Assembly (NCBI GenBank): GCA_036872755.1
Contig: JAVHNS010000001.1
Location: forward strand, 1,922,001-1,986,000
Origin: Orbilia blumenaviensis
Lineage: Eukaryota; Ascomycota; Orbiliomycetes; Orbiliales; Orbiliaceae
Length of the DNA stretch: 64,000 nucleotides
Direction of reading: 5' to 3'
Position numbers and translations under genes: made by a program
Notes under the pieces: generated by a model
Database searches by the model: none
Told to the model about the DNA's origin: nothing
The model's input: the letters and a program-made list of their open reading frames with translations, nothing else
Part shown: positions 10,140 through 22,334 of the stretch, piece by piece
Layout: every line of letters starts with the position of its first letter
How positions within the stretch are numbered: position 1 is the first letter of the stretch

Positions 10140-13100
10140 GCCCGCTGATGTTATAGCTTATTTAAAACCATGTTCGCCACTTTCTAACATTGAACGATTT
10201 ATAATTGTTTTAGTGATCCCTTCGATTTTTAAAGAAAGCACGCTAAAATGTTTATACAATGCGCATGCTTAAAGTATATTGTTTTATCTGGATTTCATTA
10301 CGGTTCTTTCAATAACTGATAGAAAGGAGGCAGGATTTAGTATTTTGGCTATAACTTTCGTATGATATATAACTTGTAAATTTTCATCATAAAGAATTGA
10401 ATATGTATATATACATCCCAACTCTAGTTTGGGGCGCTGGCGCGGCAAGTCGAAACATAGAGATTGCAAATACTGTGGATATGATATATCTTAAGATCTT
10501 CATCAAAACTCTTTTGCTTCTACACCAATCTATACTATAAGCACGGCGCACCGGTACCAATTCTGGGCAGTCCAGGACAGACCCACCAGGCAAGCTCCGG
10601 TAAACATTTAAGCTTTCGTCCCCAGTGGACTGCAGCTGGGCCTACAGGCCTATATAGGTGCTCCTGCATGACCTTATTGTGATATCGGCTTGGCAACTTT
10701 GCGCAGCGCAGTGGCGAGGAGTGTGGCGATCGATCAGTGGCTGGTGTGAGGCTTTGGTTCGAATTGCAAAGAAGGTTCTAATTAAGTACTTAGATAAGCA
10801 AGCTTGATTAAAATATATGTGCTATTCTCTACGGCCCGATAAATTTTTACCCGAGCAGCCGCTAGTTGACGGTTGTGGATTTCCATGAATCTAGCCGTTG
10901 AACAAAACAATACACAACGGATCAAATAACATGTGTACACACGCCATTAATTTGCGCATATGCATTGTGCAGATTACACGCACGTTAGAAAGTAGAGTAT
11001 GTGCACAGAGAATCTGAGATATTAATACCCTTTAATTATCTCATTAGACTTGTAAAGAATTCTAATGGATGAGTCTAGAGGCTAGAGGATTCGAAATGAA
11101 TAGTCTCGTATCTCAAACAATCGAACGGCGATTTGGCTCTGGAGTAATGGACATTAAGTATGTATACTAATTTAATCATAACCCGCCCTTCCAAAGGACA
11201 CACCCGAGCCTAGAACTCTTACCCCAAAGAAGTTTCGGGCTAGTTAGAAGATTGCGCCAATACCAAAATGTGTAGTCCGCTGGCCAGCTAGCAGAAATGC
11301 GTAGCGATATTACTAACTCCAAAGAAAATATATATTCGGCTATTACTCTAAAGCGCTTGAGTGAACATCGATGCATGAAATTAACGATATGGCTAAACGG
11401 GCGCTAAAAACGACTTCATTTATTCAAAAATAACCTATCAAGGACTAGGACCAGCGTCTGGGACGAAGTCGGTGCTACCTACCCTAACTGCTGAATGTGC
11501 GCTTCTGTGGAGAAAGTTTTCAAGACCTCGTCGGCTTTGTATCTTACGAATTAGATCTACGTAGCTACAGAAATTACTAGAAAACAACCCAGCGAAATTT
11601 TACTCGCTAACGGTTTAGGGAAAGAAGTTCCGGGATCCTTAAAGGAGCTAAGGACATCATAGTCCGTAAGAGTTCTCAAATGATGCGAGTACATCCGTAT
11701 ATGTATGAAGGATTGTGCTCTGAGATAACTTCCTAGCAGCCTGTTTAGATATACGTATACATGGGTGCGCCTGATGGCCGTGTACGCGTGTTATTGTTCC
11801 CGATTAACATTAGCACTCGTCTGTTAATAGTATGATGTCTGCGATCAGTTGCCAAAGCTAATCATAGAAAGTCGAGGATATATTTGTATTTCTTGATGAA
11901 ACGACTAGACTATAAGGTGACTCTGACTTCGATCAAAGGTGGCTTGTGCCTTTTCTGCAATTTTGAAAGCAAGCTAGTGCTATATAGCAGTTTCGACGTT
12001 TGCTTTGCAAAGCCCCAAGTTCACTTGCTTAATAATTCTCGCCATGGGGCTCGAGCTCGCTGCAGTTGGTTGTATTGGGTAAAGGTTGATAATCTGATAC
12101 GCACTAACCAGATATGCAATGTAATCATGATCATGTCAGTTGGAAGAAAACATTCGGGTTCCGGACATGCAGATGTTGAGATGTGTTTTCTTACAGCTCA
12201 GATGCGGGGTTAATTACCAAGCCTGGCATATTGCTTCACGATTTCGGTTCTTCACCAAATCGGAAGCTGCAGATGTATCGGATATCGGGCGTTTATTGAC
12301 AGTTCGCCTCTACCCTCGACGGCTTTTTTGGCGCAGTGGTTGAGGTGCATGATGCACTGTCTCGCGACTGTCCGACTGTCCGACCAACAGCCAGTCGAAG
12401 AGGAGTTCGTCATGCCCAACCCTGTTCGACAGATCACATTCGTTTTGGGCTTCCGCCCCCTTGGAACTCTATTTCGGGAAGGGGCTGATGAGGGGACAGG
12501 CTTAAGGCTTAGGTTTCTCGGAACCTGTGCCGAACCAAAAGGAAATGTTTTCCTCCTTTTCATCTCACTTCGACCTTCTCCGCATATTATTCCGCCGGGG
12601 CGCTGTACGACCGAGTACCCTACATATATAAGCAGTGTACCGCCCACGATATATCGAGGGTCTTGGTCATATAGATCGCAGAGCCTCATTTTATAGCCCT
12701 TTTCCTTTATCGATAGCGTCCTATTCGACAGCTGCTGCTGCATTACTTACCTGTTTGTCTGACAATAACGAAATTTCCAACTGTAACCCACCCTCGATTG
12801 CATCCGCATCCGTTCCCGTTCCGTAACCACCACCCCAGCTCGCTGAACATCTACCCGACGCTTTGATTGCCTCTTAAATCGATCGTATCGAAATCTCGGG
12901 CAAGGAAAAACGAACAGCGGGCCGCCCCTTGCAAGAAAAACGCAGGATCTCGCATCTTCGCCTAGTTTTGGTACACCATCGATAATACTTTATCCTTCCC
13001 CAGCCCTTTTTTTGGCCTTTTCTTAAGAAAAAAAAAAAAAAAAAACCAACCTCAAGGTTCACATACCTTAATTTTTCTCATTTAAACTTCTTTATCGAGT

Positions 13101-13218
13101 TATCCTACCACTTCCTATATATACTATCGTCCAATCGATAACCTAGTACTAGCGGAGGATTAGTACAATTAAAGCAGGAAAGAAAAAAAGGAAACAGAAA
13201 GAGAGATATAGCGAGAGC
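10140..13218. other. 3.1-kb gene-empty interval
   Basis: No frame here has family motifs, splice continuity or sensible composition. The block 12590-12720, with a TATATAAG sequence near 12624 and pyrimidine-rich DNA after it, looks like a promoter/5' leader pointing right. Confidence 0.5.
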
Positions 13219-13389
13219 ATGGTCATCACCACGGCTTCCGTAGTTATTGTTGCTCTCTTTTCTTTCTACATTTTCATTCCCCCGGTCGTCGGCTACGGCG
13301 CCAGGGAAAGGAGACGACGGGTAAGAGCAGGGAAGGAGCAACAGCTGCTACAGAGTTCGAGTTCCGAGACCGAACAGGCGCAATCGTAG
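13219..13389 (+). CDS. possible 56-residue single-pass membrane protein
   Basis: ATG at 13219 opens a 57-codon frame ending in TAG at 13387-13389. The first 27 residues are strongly hydrophobic (MVITTASVVIVALFSFYIF and following), then a basic turn GARERRRRVRAGKE, then a Gln/Ser-rich hydrophilic tail. Hydrophobic segment, positive cytosolic flank and polar tail in this order suggest a tail-facing-cytosol micro-membrane protein rather than chance. It lies 665 bp upstream of the DUF2417 gene on the same strand and could be a separate short gene or an upstream frame in a long leader. No family recognised. Confidence 0.45.
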   Translation: MVITTASVVIVALFSFYIFIPPVVGYGARERRRRVRAGKEQQLLQSSSSETEQAQS

Positions 13390-14054
13390 CGAACCTTCCT
13401 TCCCTGCTAACATTGTTGTGTATTGTGTTAGTCGCACTGGAGGACGTTTAGGAGTTTTTCTTTTTTTTTTTTTTTTTTCCTTTTCTTTTCATAGATCGGG
13501 TTTTCCCCCCCTCTCTCTCTCTTTCGATTGATCTGGAAGGGCGATGTTAAGATATCAGATGTGATGTCGTAAGCGGAGGCGGAGCTAGAATTGATGGATT
13601 TGGATGTGTTGTCGCACATGTGCCGCTTAGCGATGCAAATAGTTGTTTTGGGCTTCGACGAATTTACGTCATTGGCAGGTTACGGTTTAAAGCTCTTTGG
13701 TCATTGTCACTTTAGATTTATTGCTCGGTTGATTCCCCCCCCTCTTGTTTAACTAAAAGATCCAGACTGTATTCTATTGCTCCTTTCATATCTTTCTTTC
13801 TTTCTTTCTCTTTTTCTCAATCTGTATACGCTTTTTTTTGTTTCTTGTCGTTGGTATCATATTGCATCACTATTGTCTATTGGCTTCAATTTTAATTTCA
13901 ATTTTAGCAAGCCGGTGCGAACCTTTGGATTCGCTTTCGGAATTCAAAACCTAATAGTCCATTTCCTTTCCCAACTGCCAATATCTTCCATAGCCTGCTC
14001 TAACAAGCTTCCCAATCTGAAGAAGATCTCGAAGCTGAAAGGAAAAGAAACAAA
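13390..14054. other. leader/promoter of the DUF2417 gene
   Basis: Pyrimidine-rich DNA (T run 13458-13478, CT repeats near 13508-13523, TTTC repeats near 13795-13810) leads to the ATG at 14055. This is common in fungal promoters and 5' untranslated regions. No gene seen. Confidence 0.5.
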
Positions 14055-16096
14055 ATGGGTAATACTGATCACGGAAACTCGAAAGGGGATCACCCTGAAT
14101 CAAGAGATGGAATACCCAGTACTAATGGTTTCGACAATCGGGGAAACGAAGAAGCAGATTCACATCCTCGTCAACACCCCCTCTCCCAGCAGGTGACATA
14201 CCGGGAGCCTGATGAGTACACTCGGTTGCTTCCTGCTAGCGCTCACCATGGAATCTCGGGGCAGCCGCCGCTTGGTATGTTGGGTTTCTCTGCTTCCTAA
14301 ATACAAAAAAAAAAAAAAAAAAAAAAAAAAGATGGTGAAAGAATTATTACTAATGCATCTTAGATATCGACGACCCGGCTGTTTCGCCGCTGAATCTGTG
14401 GAGTATAAGATTCCTACGGTACTTCACTATTACTTTCTTGGTCATTGCTTGTGTTTGGTGGCTGGTCTTGCTCGTCACTACCTTCGTCAGCCCACAAGGT
14501 ATTTATCTTCATTCTCCCTATGTTACGCCGAAAATAAACCACAGAGAATCAGAGGACTAATTTCCTTCCAGGGTTTCACTCCCGCGGTGGAGGCTGGTTC
14601 GCCTTCGGATATACTTCTCTGGCCATCGGGATTCTCATGCTGTTGCTCTTTTCTTTTACAATCCCCTCAAGAGCTGAAGAGGTCGTGCAGTCAATCATTG
14701 CGGTCTTGTTGCTCGTAAACATGATTATTATTCTATCTGTTCCAGGACTTAGACAGGTATACTGAACTTAAAGCCTCAGATGGGGATATGTGCTAATTTT
14801 CATAACTGAACTCTAGGAAGAAGGATGGATAGGTCTCGCATCCGCTATCTTTGTCTTATGTGTTACCCTGTGGGCCGTAAGTGTTGCTATCATAACTTGG
14901 TCATATAGTTCGAAGCTAACACTAAACTTTTATCTACTAGGTCTGCGTAGATCGTAGTGTCGAATGGGGAAAGAAGGAAGAAGAAGAGCGTCTGACCGGA
15001 CGAGCCGAAAGTCGTCGTTCCCTCAAAGAATGGTGCTCTGTCTTCTCTGCTCTCACCATCATGGTCATCTTCCTGGCCATAACGATTCTATTCACCGGCG
15101 CTATCTCACTCAGAGCGTATGATCAATCTCTTGAAGTTCCTGGTAAACGAGTTTGGGTTGAGGATCATAACTATCGTGTTCACATCTACTGCACTCCACA
15201 ACATGACGATAAGGGAAGAGAAAAGGTCACAGTTTTCCTTGAAGGTGGAGAAAGAGCTGTTGCAAACGGATTATTGGACTGGGCACAGGAAAATTATGTG
15301 AATGGGACTATCGGAAAATTTTGCTATTGGGATAGACCTGGATATGGGTTTAGCGATGTAGCTCCTAGTCCACTAAGCGCGGGAATGGCAGCGGATGCAC
15401 TGAGTGAAGCTTTAGTTAAAATTGATGAGAAGGGTCCATTCATATTGGTTGCTCATGGCGTTGGATCGTAAGTTCAAACCGCTCCTCTGGTTTTACAAAT
15501 GGGCAATAATCCATGCAGACCGAAGTATTAACACGATAGGTAATAGAATTTATACGCGGATCTTCGCCTCACGCCACGGCAAATCTATCAAAGGTCTCAT
15601 GCTTATCGACCCTCTCCACGAAGTTTACCTTCCAAATATTGGATCTCCTGGTCGTGGGTTTTTAATGTGGTTCCGTGGCGTCATTTCCCCTCTTGGACTT
15701 GAAGTCCTCTTCAATGCGATTTTCAAAGCCCGTTCTCGAGAGGATCGTATATTTGGCAGATCCTCTTATCTAAACCCCAAAACCATCAAAGCAAAGCTAC
15801 AAGAAAGCTTAGCGGCGAATACCTTCACGAAACCAGAGGTTTCTACGAGTAAGGCAATTTTGAGTAGGAAGATTCCTTTGGTGGTTGTCAGTAGTGGCGA
15901 GGGTGTGAAAAGGGATCATCGATGGGATTGGGCACAGAAGGAAGCCTCGGAGTTGACGGATAATTTATTACACTGGGATATCGTGAATAAAGCAGGGCAC
16001 AAGGTCTGGGAGACGGCGGACGGGTGGAAAGTTATGAGCAAGAGGATTGAGAAATTGGTGGATGTTGTGATCAAGGAACAGGAGCATCTGGAATAG
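14055..16096 (+). CDS. DUF2417 multi-pass membrane protein with alpha/beta-hydrolase domain
   Basis: Six exons join in frame: 14055-14274, 14364-14498, 14572-14756, 14817-14876, 14941-15467 and 15547-16096, giving 558 residues. A hydrophilic N-terminus is followed by five hydrophobic segments (about 93-115, 127-148, 158-175, 184-203, 233-257), the layout of fungal DUF2417 proteins, often annotated as mitochondrial integral membrane proteins. From about residue 270 comes an alpha/beta-hydrolase fold: FCYWDRPGYGFSD, then the nucleophile-elbow region, then SRHGKSIKGLMLIDP, and a late AGHKVWE (His about 527). The elbow reads VAHGVGSIYTRIFA, where active enzymes have GHSxGG, so Gly373 stands where the catalytic Ser should be. 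The protein is probably not a classical hydrolase. Intron 1 holds a long A run. Confidence 0.85.
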
Positions 16097-19000
16097 TTGA
16101 GTGGTTCTTGCTGGCGTTTTTTCTGCGAATGCTCCTAGGCGTCATATGGTGTGTCTTCCTTGTATTGTTTCGAAGGCTCGGTACTTTCTTACTTTCTTTT
16201 TGTTGAAAATTTCTATCCTGGTAATGGTAGGATCAGTACACATCCTGCTCAGGATATCATTGTTACTCAGACTGTATCCTTTGGGGTGGGGGGGGCATTT
16301 GTTTTGAACTGGCGACGTTGGCACTCGCGACAATTTTTTCTTTCTTTTCGTTTAACGAGACACGTACAAAGAGACTGGTGATTGAGCTTATGAGGTCAAG
16401 TAAAAATTATAGTAAAAAAATAAAAAACGAAGGGTTTAATATCGGAGTAACTGGTCCTAGCACAATGCAGACGGGGGACAAAAGCGTATTACTCGCAGTC
16501 CTTTCATAGGTATCGAAATAACTCACGGCAGAGCGGACATTTCGAGGTGGTCCGTGCTTCGAGATGATCTTTACATGATAGGCCTCGGAACTAAATGTCC
16601 TATCGTCCGAATTTAGGCACAAAGATACCGAAACGTCACCCACTAGTCATTTCGAAGAAAAGAAAGAAAGATAGCTAGGGGGGAGGTTTCCTTCTAGAAA
16701 TTTGGGATTACATGTGGTGATATATCCCGCAGAAGGAGAGGCTTCTCGGAAATCAGAAGGAGGAAAGAAAATACACTTGTGTACGTGTATGGTGGCACCA
16801 ATTGGCCGAACCTGTGCATGTATGAGGTTTTTCCGATCCTGGTCTTTTCGATACCCCTGGGGTCCCTCCATCTCGGTTACTGGTATTCCCATGGTCATGC
16901 ATGCGCCTGTCGATCGGAAACCGGAATAGCCTTTTTAGCCCTGATGATATTGTCTTTACGTTAATCTTATAATTATGCCGAGTCTGGTGGGAAAATCTGT
17001 GGTTGAGGTATTAACTATTATTATAATCTACGGAGTATTATAGTATGGTATATAGTACGGAGTATCTTGTGTGTGGCCGTGCATCTGCTTTAGATTCGAG
17101 AAGGGTTCACGAATCTGCATCTGAGGGTTAATTTGAGAGTGTTCCATTTTCATGTGCAGCTGGGACCGGACTTCGAATGGCCAGTTGTTCATGATGGCAT
17201 GATAAAGGGAAGTATGTGTGTGACAATAAGTTTGAGAACCTGCATGTGTTGTGTGGGATCGATCAGTGGTAGCACAAGGCTCGGAATGCCAAATCCGTCT
17301 CCGCCCCGCAGCAGCTGCTACAGGACAAAGCCTGGTCCTCGAGGCTTCTGAGACTTCGAGAACCTCGAGAAGGACGAAAGGGAGACATGACACGATATGA
17401 TACCATGCAGCGGATCCATGGGGAAAGGAGATTCCCTTTTCCGCTGGTTTCCATTAGTTACCTGTTTTTTTTCTTTCTTGGGGTATCATGCAAGGGTCAA
17501 CCTTGGATGATATCTTGTCCTCAGCTCCACTCGGAAAGCCTGGCTTTTTGTGAGCTTTGGCATTTTGAAGGCGACTCGACTCGTGCGTGCTCGAAGCGCC
17601 GTAGCTGGAGATAGGAGGGGTTATATTGCATATAGTAGTATTATAAGATGCTCATAGCCTGAGAATCAAGCAACGGTGTCTGTGCAAAATGAGGATCTTA
17701 TGATCGAGCATTAAGATCGCTCAGCTTTCTGCAGGTCCGTCCCACAAGAGGTGCGCACTACTTCGCGTAGAAAGAGGAGAATGATGTATCTGGAGGTACC
17801 GAGTGTGATACGGCCTGCATATGTGCATCACCAGGTAATTAAAATCTCACTTCTACCACTTGAAGGAGATAAGTTCTGGGGAACGAAACTTGTGGGGACC
17901 TGTCATGTATGCCGCGTATATTTCCCGCGCGACATACTTCCTTGATGATTTTCTTAAGATGTCTAAGTATTTGTTTGCATTAGTAAAATGCAGCTGGATC
18001 CATGGGAGCTCTTTCGGTCCGTGTCCGGGTTTGGCCATGGGTTTTGGTGATGCAGGCAGAAGTTCAAACCTGGTATGCATACTAGCCTGGCTTTGTTTTA
18101 GGGTTTCTTCTTTGCCTCTTCGTTTCCATGGCTTGTATGGGTTTGAAGGTTTCATGATATGGCGCGGGATTGGGTTGCGGGTTGCTCGTTTTTATATATC
18201 TCGGAGTTTGCCCTCGTCTTACATTGCACGTTAGAACCGGGCTTGTCCGAGAATTTAGAAATTCGAAAAGCTTCGAATTAATATTCTGAAAAATTCTTTT
18301 CCTGTGATTTTCACATCTTCAAAAAATTCTGAAATCCAGTATTCTAGTTCCCCAGTTAAAATCAAGTGGTAAGTGGACGTATTTCCCGTTGTATCGGTTT
18401 CAAAATCCCCAAGTAAGGAATGCCCCCGCCATAACTAAAAACAAAAGTGCGGTCGACTGGTCAATTGATCAACTGATCACTGGATCTGTTCTGTGGGGCC
18501 AGGCCACCTCCACAGCTCCATGCAATGTTCGTGTTCTTGAAGTTTCAGAATCCTCTTGCAGACAGGCCGCCAATTGGGTCTCTCCGTCGACGACGGATAA
18601 CCCCCTTCTGCATTTTTGGATATCCCTTCGAAAGGGTGGATCCGAGCGAAGGGAAAAGATGGTGCAGTGCGCGAGGCATACCTGCTTTATACACAAGAAA
18701 CTCGAACCTCGTTACCACCAGTGCACCAGGGCCTCCATGATCTGGCGCCCCAAGCAAGCTCGCATGGCTTCTACACACATTTAGTAGTTACCCCCCCGCC
18801 TGGGCTGACCATTCCTATTACGAGTTTTACACATCAATATCTATTTGATAAAACGGAGATGGTGCGACTTTTTGTGGAGAGGGAGCTAGTATATATAGAG
18901 CTAACTAAGGTTAACAGACAGCTAGCTAGCCGGCGGTACCGCTAGTTTTCAAGGTCTTTTGGAAAAACGATCCTAAAGGTACCTACACTCCTCTGCTTCA

Positions 19001-19288
19001 CTTCGAAGCATCCCGCCTAACATATTAAGATCGACAGTTTTTTATACTATCCATACTGTTGCCGCCTTACTTTTTTTTTTGTTAGTTCCTGGAAGCGAGG
19101 TTGCCGTACACACTTCGACCAAGGCGCTGGGCCATTATAAAAGTGGGAAAGCTGTTCGCTACCACACATAGTGCCACCTAAATCGTTTTTCGACGTCGAC
19201 CCAAAGATACAGCAGGAGAGGAAGCCGCCATACCACAATACTTTTTTTAAAATTCGGGTCTAAGGGACAACTATCGAAGGTTTAAGAT
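16097..19288. other. 3.2-kb gene-empty interval
   Basis: No supported gene. Features seen: a G-rich run near 16284-16295, and TACGGAGTAT-type motifs at about 17031-17066. The many short frames overlap on both strands and have no motif. Confidence 0.5.
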
Positions 19289-20858
19289 ATGGCAGACGGG
19301 AAACCTTCGGTCCTCATTATTGGAGGTCTTGGTATGTTCCAACCCTCCCTTACTCGAGCGCAGTGTGCTCGTTTTCACGAGAGCTGGTTTGTAACCTTGA
19401 AGCTTGACGTGCATGACCCCGCTTGAGGCTCAACAGCGTTATCAAACTGCGACAAAGACCAAAAAAAAAAAAAAAAAAAAAAAAAGAGGGATGTCTTGAC
19501 GGAAATTCGAAGTTCAAGTCCACTAATAGCATTTAATTTCTTTAATTCAATCAATAGGCTACATTGGGAGATGGCTCGCACACCACATACATACCAACGA
19601 ACTCGCTTCTGATATTCGAATTGTCGATAAGGGAATCCCGCCGCTGGCAGGTCTTGCGCCGGAGTTCGAGGAGCCATGCAAAAATTTCATACAGGCTGAT
19701 ATGTCACACCCAGGTACATAAAACACATTTTTTAGATTTAATTTTACTATTCTTAATAGTTGGTAAAAAAATGACAGCTAATCAATTGGGGGCTTAAAAC
19801 GACTAGATTCCATGAAAAGGGTATTCGAACGACCCGACGGATCGAGTTATGACTATGTTTTCAACTGCGCCGGAGAAACAAAGTATGGTCAAACAGATGA
19901 GACCTATAAACAACGGAATTTTGATCTACCAGTGGCTTGCGGCAAGGAAGCGGCAAGGAGAGGGGTAAAGCTATTTGTTGAGTTGAGTGAAGGTCGTGTG
20001 TACGGTAGTGGGCCGAAGGGAAAGAAAGAGTCGGATGAACTCAAACCATGGCTACTGTTGGCGAAATACAAGTCGGATGCAGAGAGGGAGCTGCAGAAGG
20101 TTAAAGGGTACGTATTCTCGAGCTAAGCTCTAGTATACATGCGAATATACGTGCTGATTGGTGACGACCTGTGAAGGTTAAACCTCGTTATTTTGAGACT
20201 GGCCAATGCTTATGGGCCTTACTCGACGAAAATAATTGCGACCGCGATGTGCAATGCCCGTGTCCATCAATTTTTGAAGGAAAAGTTGGACCTTCTGTGG
20301 ACCAAAGACCTAAAGGTTAACACGGTTCATGTCTCAGATGTGAGCAGAGCGATATGGCATGCCGCAGAGTGGTATATCAAAGGCAAAGAAAACTGGCAGG
20401 ATGAATGGGGAAGTGCTCCAGTTTTCAATATCGTGGATGATGGGGACACCAGTAAGACTCCTCTATATCTAATTTTTCAGCTATACACTTCTCTAACAGT
20501 TAATTCTATTCTAGGCCAAGGAATAGTCGCTGAGATAGTGGAGCAAGTCTTCAATATCAAGACAAGTTTTATGGGTACAATTGTTTCGCAACTGGCGAAA
20601 CTAAATCTAGACGAAGCGGTCGATGAAGCCAATGAAACAGTCCTACAGCCATGGAGCGACCTGCTTGAGGATGCAGGGATCAAGAATAGTCCGATATCAC
20701 CCTTTATCGAAAGAGAACAGCTCCATGATTCTGATTTGTCGTTGGACGGAACAAGGTTTAAGAATGTGACCGGGTTCGAATACGAGGTTCCAAGTATTAC
20801 GACCGAGAAAGTGGAGGAGATGCTAGAGAGCTATAAAAAGATGAACTGGTGGCCGTGA
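19289..20858 (+). CDS. NAD-dependent epimerase/dehydratase (extended SDR)
   Basis: Five exons: 19289-19331, 19558-19713, 19807-20107, 20177-20451 and 20515-20858; 372 residues. The N-terminus VLIIGGLGYIGRWL is the GxxGxxG NAD(P)-binding loop, split by intron 1. FNCAGETKYG, VELSEGRVYGSG, and LRLANAYGPYS follow in the order of extended short-chain dehydrogenases/NDP-sugar epimerases, and VNTVHVSDVSRAI matches the substrate-side HVxDV segment. The C-terminus ends ESYKKMNWWP. The usual YxxxK catalytic pair is not visible: the matching stretch is PWLLLAKYKSDAE, with no Tyr four residues before the Lys of AK. It belongs to a conserved fungal epimerase-like family; substrate unknown. Intron 1 contains a long A run (19460-19484). 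Confidence 0.85.
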
Positions 20859-21558
20859 TGTCGTTTTCCCATCTAACTAGCGCCCAGAATAAGGATTGGC
20901 CAGGCTGTTTATCGAATGGATAAATTCGAAACTTTGGGGGTTTCCGGGATTATCGTTTGGGACTTAATTTAAATTTTCGGCTTCCTATGAGGTTATAGAG
21001 ACATGTGATTTTACCCCGCTCCTGGCTTCATACCTATCAATTTTGGACTTTCTATTCCGTCCTCCTTTTTGGTGTTGCATTAGCGGATTAGCTTTTGATT
21101 ATCAATTTCAGATGTTTATTTCCAAAATACGAATGCGTAATGGGTAGGCCCCTGTGCTCTCGTCCAGGAACGGGCCTGCTATGTCTCTCCGAAGGACAGC
21201 CCGTATGTAGGGACAAGTACGATTATGGACCTAAGGACTTTTACAGTGTAATTTGTAGTCAACATCGATCTTAATATCTTAGAATAGCACCCAATATACC
21301 TATCCTAAACCTGATCAAAGAAACTTGTGTTTGAACGCTTCATATCTCTTTGGAAGGCTCTACATTCTCAACACCTGACTGCATATATGATCTACGGGTA
21401 AAAAAATCTTTGGTATAGATATCTCAATGATGCTCGCATGCCTCGAGATCTCTCATTCGCCGTAAATACAAAAAGGTATCCTGAAAATAGTAATATACAG
21501 ACATCCCAATACACCAACAACCCAACATCATCCTATGGATTCATAAAGCAAATACCCC
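20859..21558. other. convergent 3' intergenic region
   Basis: This 0.7-kb stretch lies between two genes transcribed toward each other and shows only AT-rich DNA expected of 3' untranslated regions. Confidence 0.5.
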
Positions 21559-22334
21559 CTAAGCAATGGGAGAGTAGTCGTAGCAAGTGTGGCAGTATTC
21601 GGTACCCTTCTTGTGCTCGAGTCTGATTCGTCGGAAGTACCTCCTCTGTTTCTCTCCCTTAACGTCAACATCTTGGAAGCCCCAGATCTATGTTGAGGGG
21701 TGATATTAGCCACATCCGTTGTATTATTGATAGAGGGAGTAATGTAGTCTTTGCGCTTACCTGAGTGGCCTTCCACTTGTTGGCCTCGCTCTCGCTGGTA
21801 ACTTCGACAACATCCTCTCCAACCCATCCTTCCTTCAAGGTCTCATCTTCAATGTCGCTGACTTTGATCATCTTGGCCTTAGAAGTGATTGCTCCCCAGA
21901 CCTTGTGGTTAAGAGGGTAGGATTTGTCGTCGAGCATGACGGTTTCATTGGTGGTGATGAAGCCAGCGGCGACACTGTCGACCTGAATGGACTCCTTGGT
22001 CTGGGTGAGAGTGATGGTGACTGGGACGCGGCCAAGGGTCTTTCGGGTGAGCCAGCCGACATTTTGCTGCACAAGATGGACTATGTTAGAGAATATTTGT
22101 GGTAAAATATATTACATGTATGTGATAGGAAGCACTTACGTATCCAAGAATTGCATCAGTATCACCGGTGAGTTCACGGTTCTATTCATACGTATGTGGC
22201 ATGTTAGCTTTCTTTGGTTCATAAATCTTTCAAGTGATATATGATCTAAAATTTTGCGTGAGGGACCGGGAAGGACTGACCATGACGTAGCAGCCGGACA
22301 TATCGGTGGCGGTCTTGTCAACTGGAGCGGCCAT
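21559..22334 (-). CDS. lipocalin-like (calycin) fungal protein
   Basis: Four exons: 22334-22281, 22181-22140, 22066-21761 and 21687-21559; 176 residues. The protein starts MAAPVDKTATDMSGCYVMN, and continues with RELTGDTDAILGYQNVGWLT (the intron falls after Tyr). Small fungal calycin proteins begin similarly: G-x-Y-x-M-N, then Asp-x-Ile, then GVGWLTRK. Beta-strand-like alternation continues through VTITLTQTKESIQV, and the C-terminus holds WGFQDVDVKGEKQRRYFRR with a final CHTCYDYSPIA. No signal peptide, so probably cytosolic. Such proteins are thought to bind small hydrophobic ligands by fold analogy; no ligand can be named. All junctions keep frame and use GT...AG. Confidence 0.75.

Noticed and set aside
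12328..12360. tRNA A-box-like TGGCGCAGTGGTTGAGG, hint of a SINE or tRNA
   Set aside because: No matching B box at proper distance and no cloverleaf could be folded by eye.
12252..12743. Overlapping frames on both strands (163 codons minus, 122 codons plus)
   Set aside because: No motif, no consistent composition, and the two frames conflict; the region looks like promoter/leader DNA.
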